Assembly (NCBI GenBank): GCA_003567075.1
Contig: PXAU01000190.1
Coordinates: 1 to 6,328 of the forward strand
Length of the DNA stretch: 6,328 nt
Origin: Trueperaceae bacterium
GTDB lineage: Bacteria; Deinococcota; Deinococci; Deinococcales; Trueperaceae
Direction of reading: 5' to 3'
Position 1 is the first letter of the stretch. Each line of letters begins with the position of its first letter. The notes under the pieces were generated by a model, which saw only the letters and a program-made list of their open reading frames with translations, was not told the origin of the DNA and did no database searches. The position numbers and the translations under genes were made by a program. This document shows positions 5,856 through 6,328 of the stretch, piece after piece.

Positions 5856-6328
5856 ATGGACTGGCTGCGTCGCAACTGGCCCGATCTCGCCATCGGCATT
5901 GCGCTCGTCGCGGTCATCGCGGGCATCGTCGCGACGCTGCTCACGGGCGGTTCCTTCTTCCCGCTCGGCCCGAGTCAGCCGGCCACCACGCCGGCGACCC
6001 CACCGGCGGTCACCGCGCCTGAACCGGCGCCCGAGGTGTCGCCGGACCCGTCTGCCGTGACGCCCGAGGTGTCGCCGGACCCGTCTGCCGTGACGCCCGA
6101 GGTGTCGCCGGACCCGTCTGCCGACGCGCCACCCGATATCGTTGACGCGCCAGACGTCGTCGACGAGCCGACCGTGGCCGATCCGCCGGTCCCGCCGGTC
6201 CCGCCGGTCCAGCCCGGCGTGGCACTGCTCGCGCCCGACGGAACGCCGGCCGACGAGCCCGACCCGGCGCCTGCGCCGCCGGTCGCCACGACACCGCCTG
6301 CAGCGCCCGAGCCGGCGCCCGAGCCGGC
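5856..6328 (+). CDS. Membrane-anchored protein with a long proline-rich linker, N-terminal 157 residues (runs off the right edge)
   Basis: The frame is open from ATG 5856 to the window end. The protein starts MDWLRRNWPDLAIGIALV: a short basic N-terminus, then one membrane segment at about 11-30, which by the positive-inside rule puts the remainder outside the cytosol. From residue 36 it is a low-complexity, probably disordered linker of Pro, Ala, Asp, Glu, Val and Thr. This includes PEVSPDPSAVT repeated at 59-69 and 70-80 with a partial copy at 81-89, PPV three times at 110-118, and APEP twice at 150-157. The segment GVALLAPDG at about 121-129 is the only non-repetitive island. Anchored proteins of this layout often end in a peptidoglycan-binding SPOR or LysM domain, or in an extracellular enzyme or adhesin domain, but that part is not in the window and I assign no function. 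ATG 5856 is chosen because of the TANNNT box ending six bases upstream and the N-terminal anchor. Confidence 0.8.
   Translation, partial: MDWLRRNWPDLAIGIALVAVIAGIVATLLTGGSFFPLGPSQPATTPATPPAVTAPEPAPEVSPDPSAVTPEVSPDPSAVTPEVSPDPSADAPPDIVDAPDVVDEPTVADPPVPPVPPVQPGVALLAPDGTPADEPDPAPAPPVATTPPAAPEPAPEP
6030..6122 (+). repeat. In-frame 33-bp tandem repeat, 2.8 copies, in the linker coding region
   Basis: Bases 6030-6062 and 6063-6095 are identical, and 6096-6122 repeats the first 27 bases of the unit. Each unit encodes PEVSPDPSAVT. Identity at synonymous positions shows the copies are young or kept alike by slippage. Copy-number change would keep the reading frame and only alter linker length. Confidence 0.97.
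6183..6209 (+). repeat. In-frame 9-bp tandem repeat, three perfect copies (CCGCCGGTC)
   Basis: Three consecutive identical 9-base units encode PPVPPVPPV. This is a second, separate repeat in the same linker, again a multiple of three bases. Confidence 0.95.
6303..6328 (+). repeat. In-frame 12-bp tandem repeat at the window edge (APEP), cut off
   Basis: GCGCCCGAGCCG occurs at 6303-6314 and again at 6315-6326, and the last two bases (GC) begin a possible third copy. The true copy number lies beyond the window. Confidence 0.8.

Noticed and set aside
5975..6289. Gly/Ser/Thr-rich minus-strand frame resembling a low-complexity surface protein
   Set aside because: It is the complement of the Pro-rich repeat linker, and its Gly/Ser/Thr repeats follow directly from the plus-strand repeats. 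The plus frame has an anchor and a promoter box.

Overview
The window comes from a very G+C-rich bacterial chromosome; third codon positions in every real gene are almost all G or C. It carries ordinary housekeeping and envelope genes. I see no RNA gene, transposon, prophage, CRISPR array or toxin-antitoxin pair. The best guess for origin is the phylum Deinococcota, possibly a Truepera-like lineage. Two things suggest this: the sequence style of GlgC (for example TQFKAQSLTEHIQRNWRFG and MGNYVF), and TANNNT boxes placed directly in front of start codons that have no ribosome binding site, the leaderless-mRNA arrangement known from Deinococcus. This placement is inference from memory of the families, not from a search.

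Left half, minus strand: glgC (2380 to 1127) lies upstream of ftsH (920 to beyond the left edge), in the same direction. The 206-base gap between them holds a perfect 27-bp tandem duplication whose two palindromic cores can fold into a hairpin, then a candidate extended -10 box and a strong AGGAGG ribosome binding site for ftsH.

Middle: a 190-base divergent spacer separates glgC from an unrecognised 172-residue soluble protein (2571-3089, plus strand). The 23S rRNA/tRNA adenine-C2 methyltransferase gene rlmN (3119-4180) follows 29 bases later.

Right half, plus strand: a secreted or periplasmic 508-residue TPR-repeat protein (4308-5834) is followed 21 bases later by an open-ended gene (5856 to the right edge). 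That gene encodes an N-terminal membrane anchor and a long Pro/Glu/Asp/Ala-rich linker built from perfect DNA repeats; its C-terminal domain lies outside the window.

The genes do not form one pathway: protein quality control (FtsH), glycogen synthesis (GlgC), ribosome modification (RlmN) and two envelope proteins. The most notable signal is regulatory. Three genes have clear Shine-Dalgarno sites (ftsH, glgC, the TPR gene). The other three (the 172-residue gene, rlmN, the anchored protein) have none, and each has a TANNNT box ending 6 to 9 bases before its ATG.
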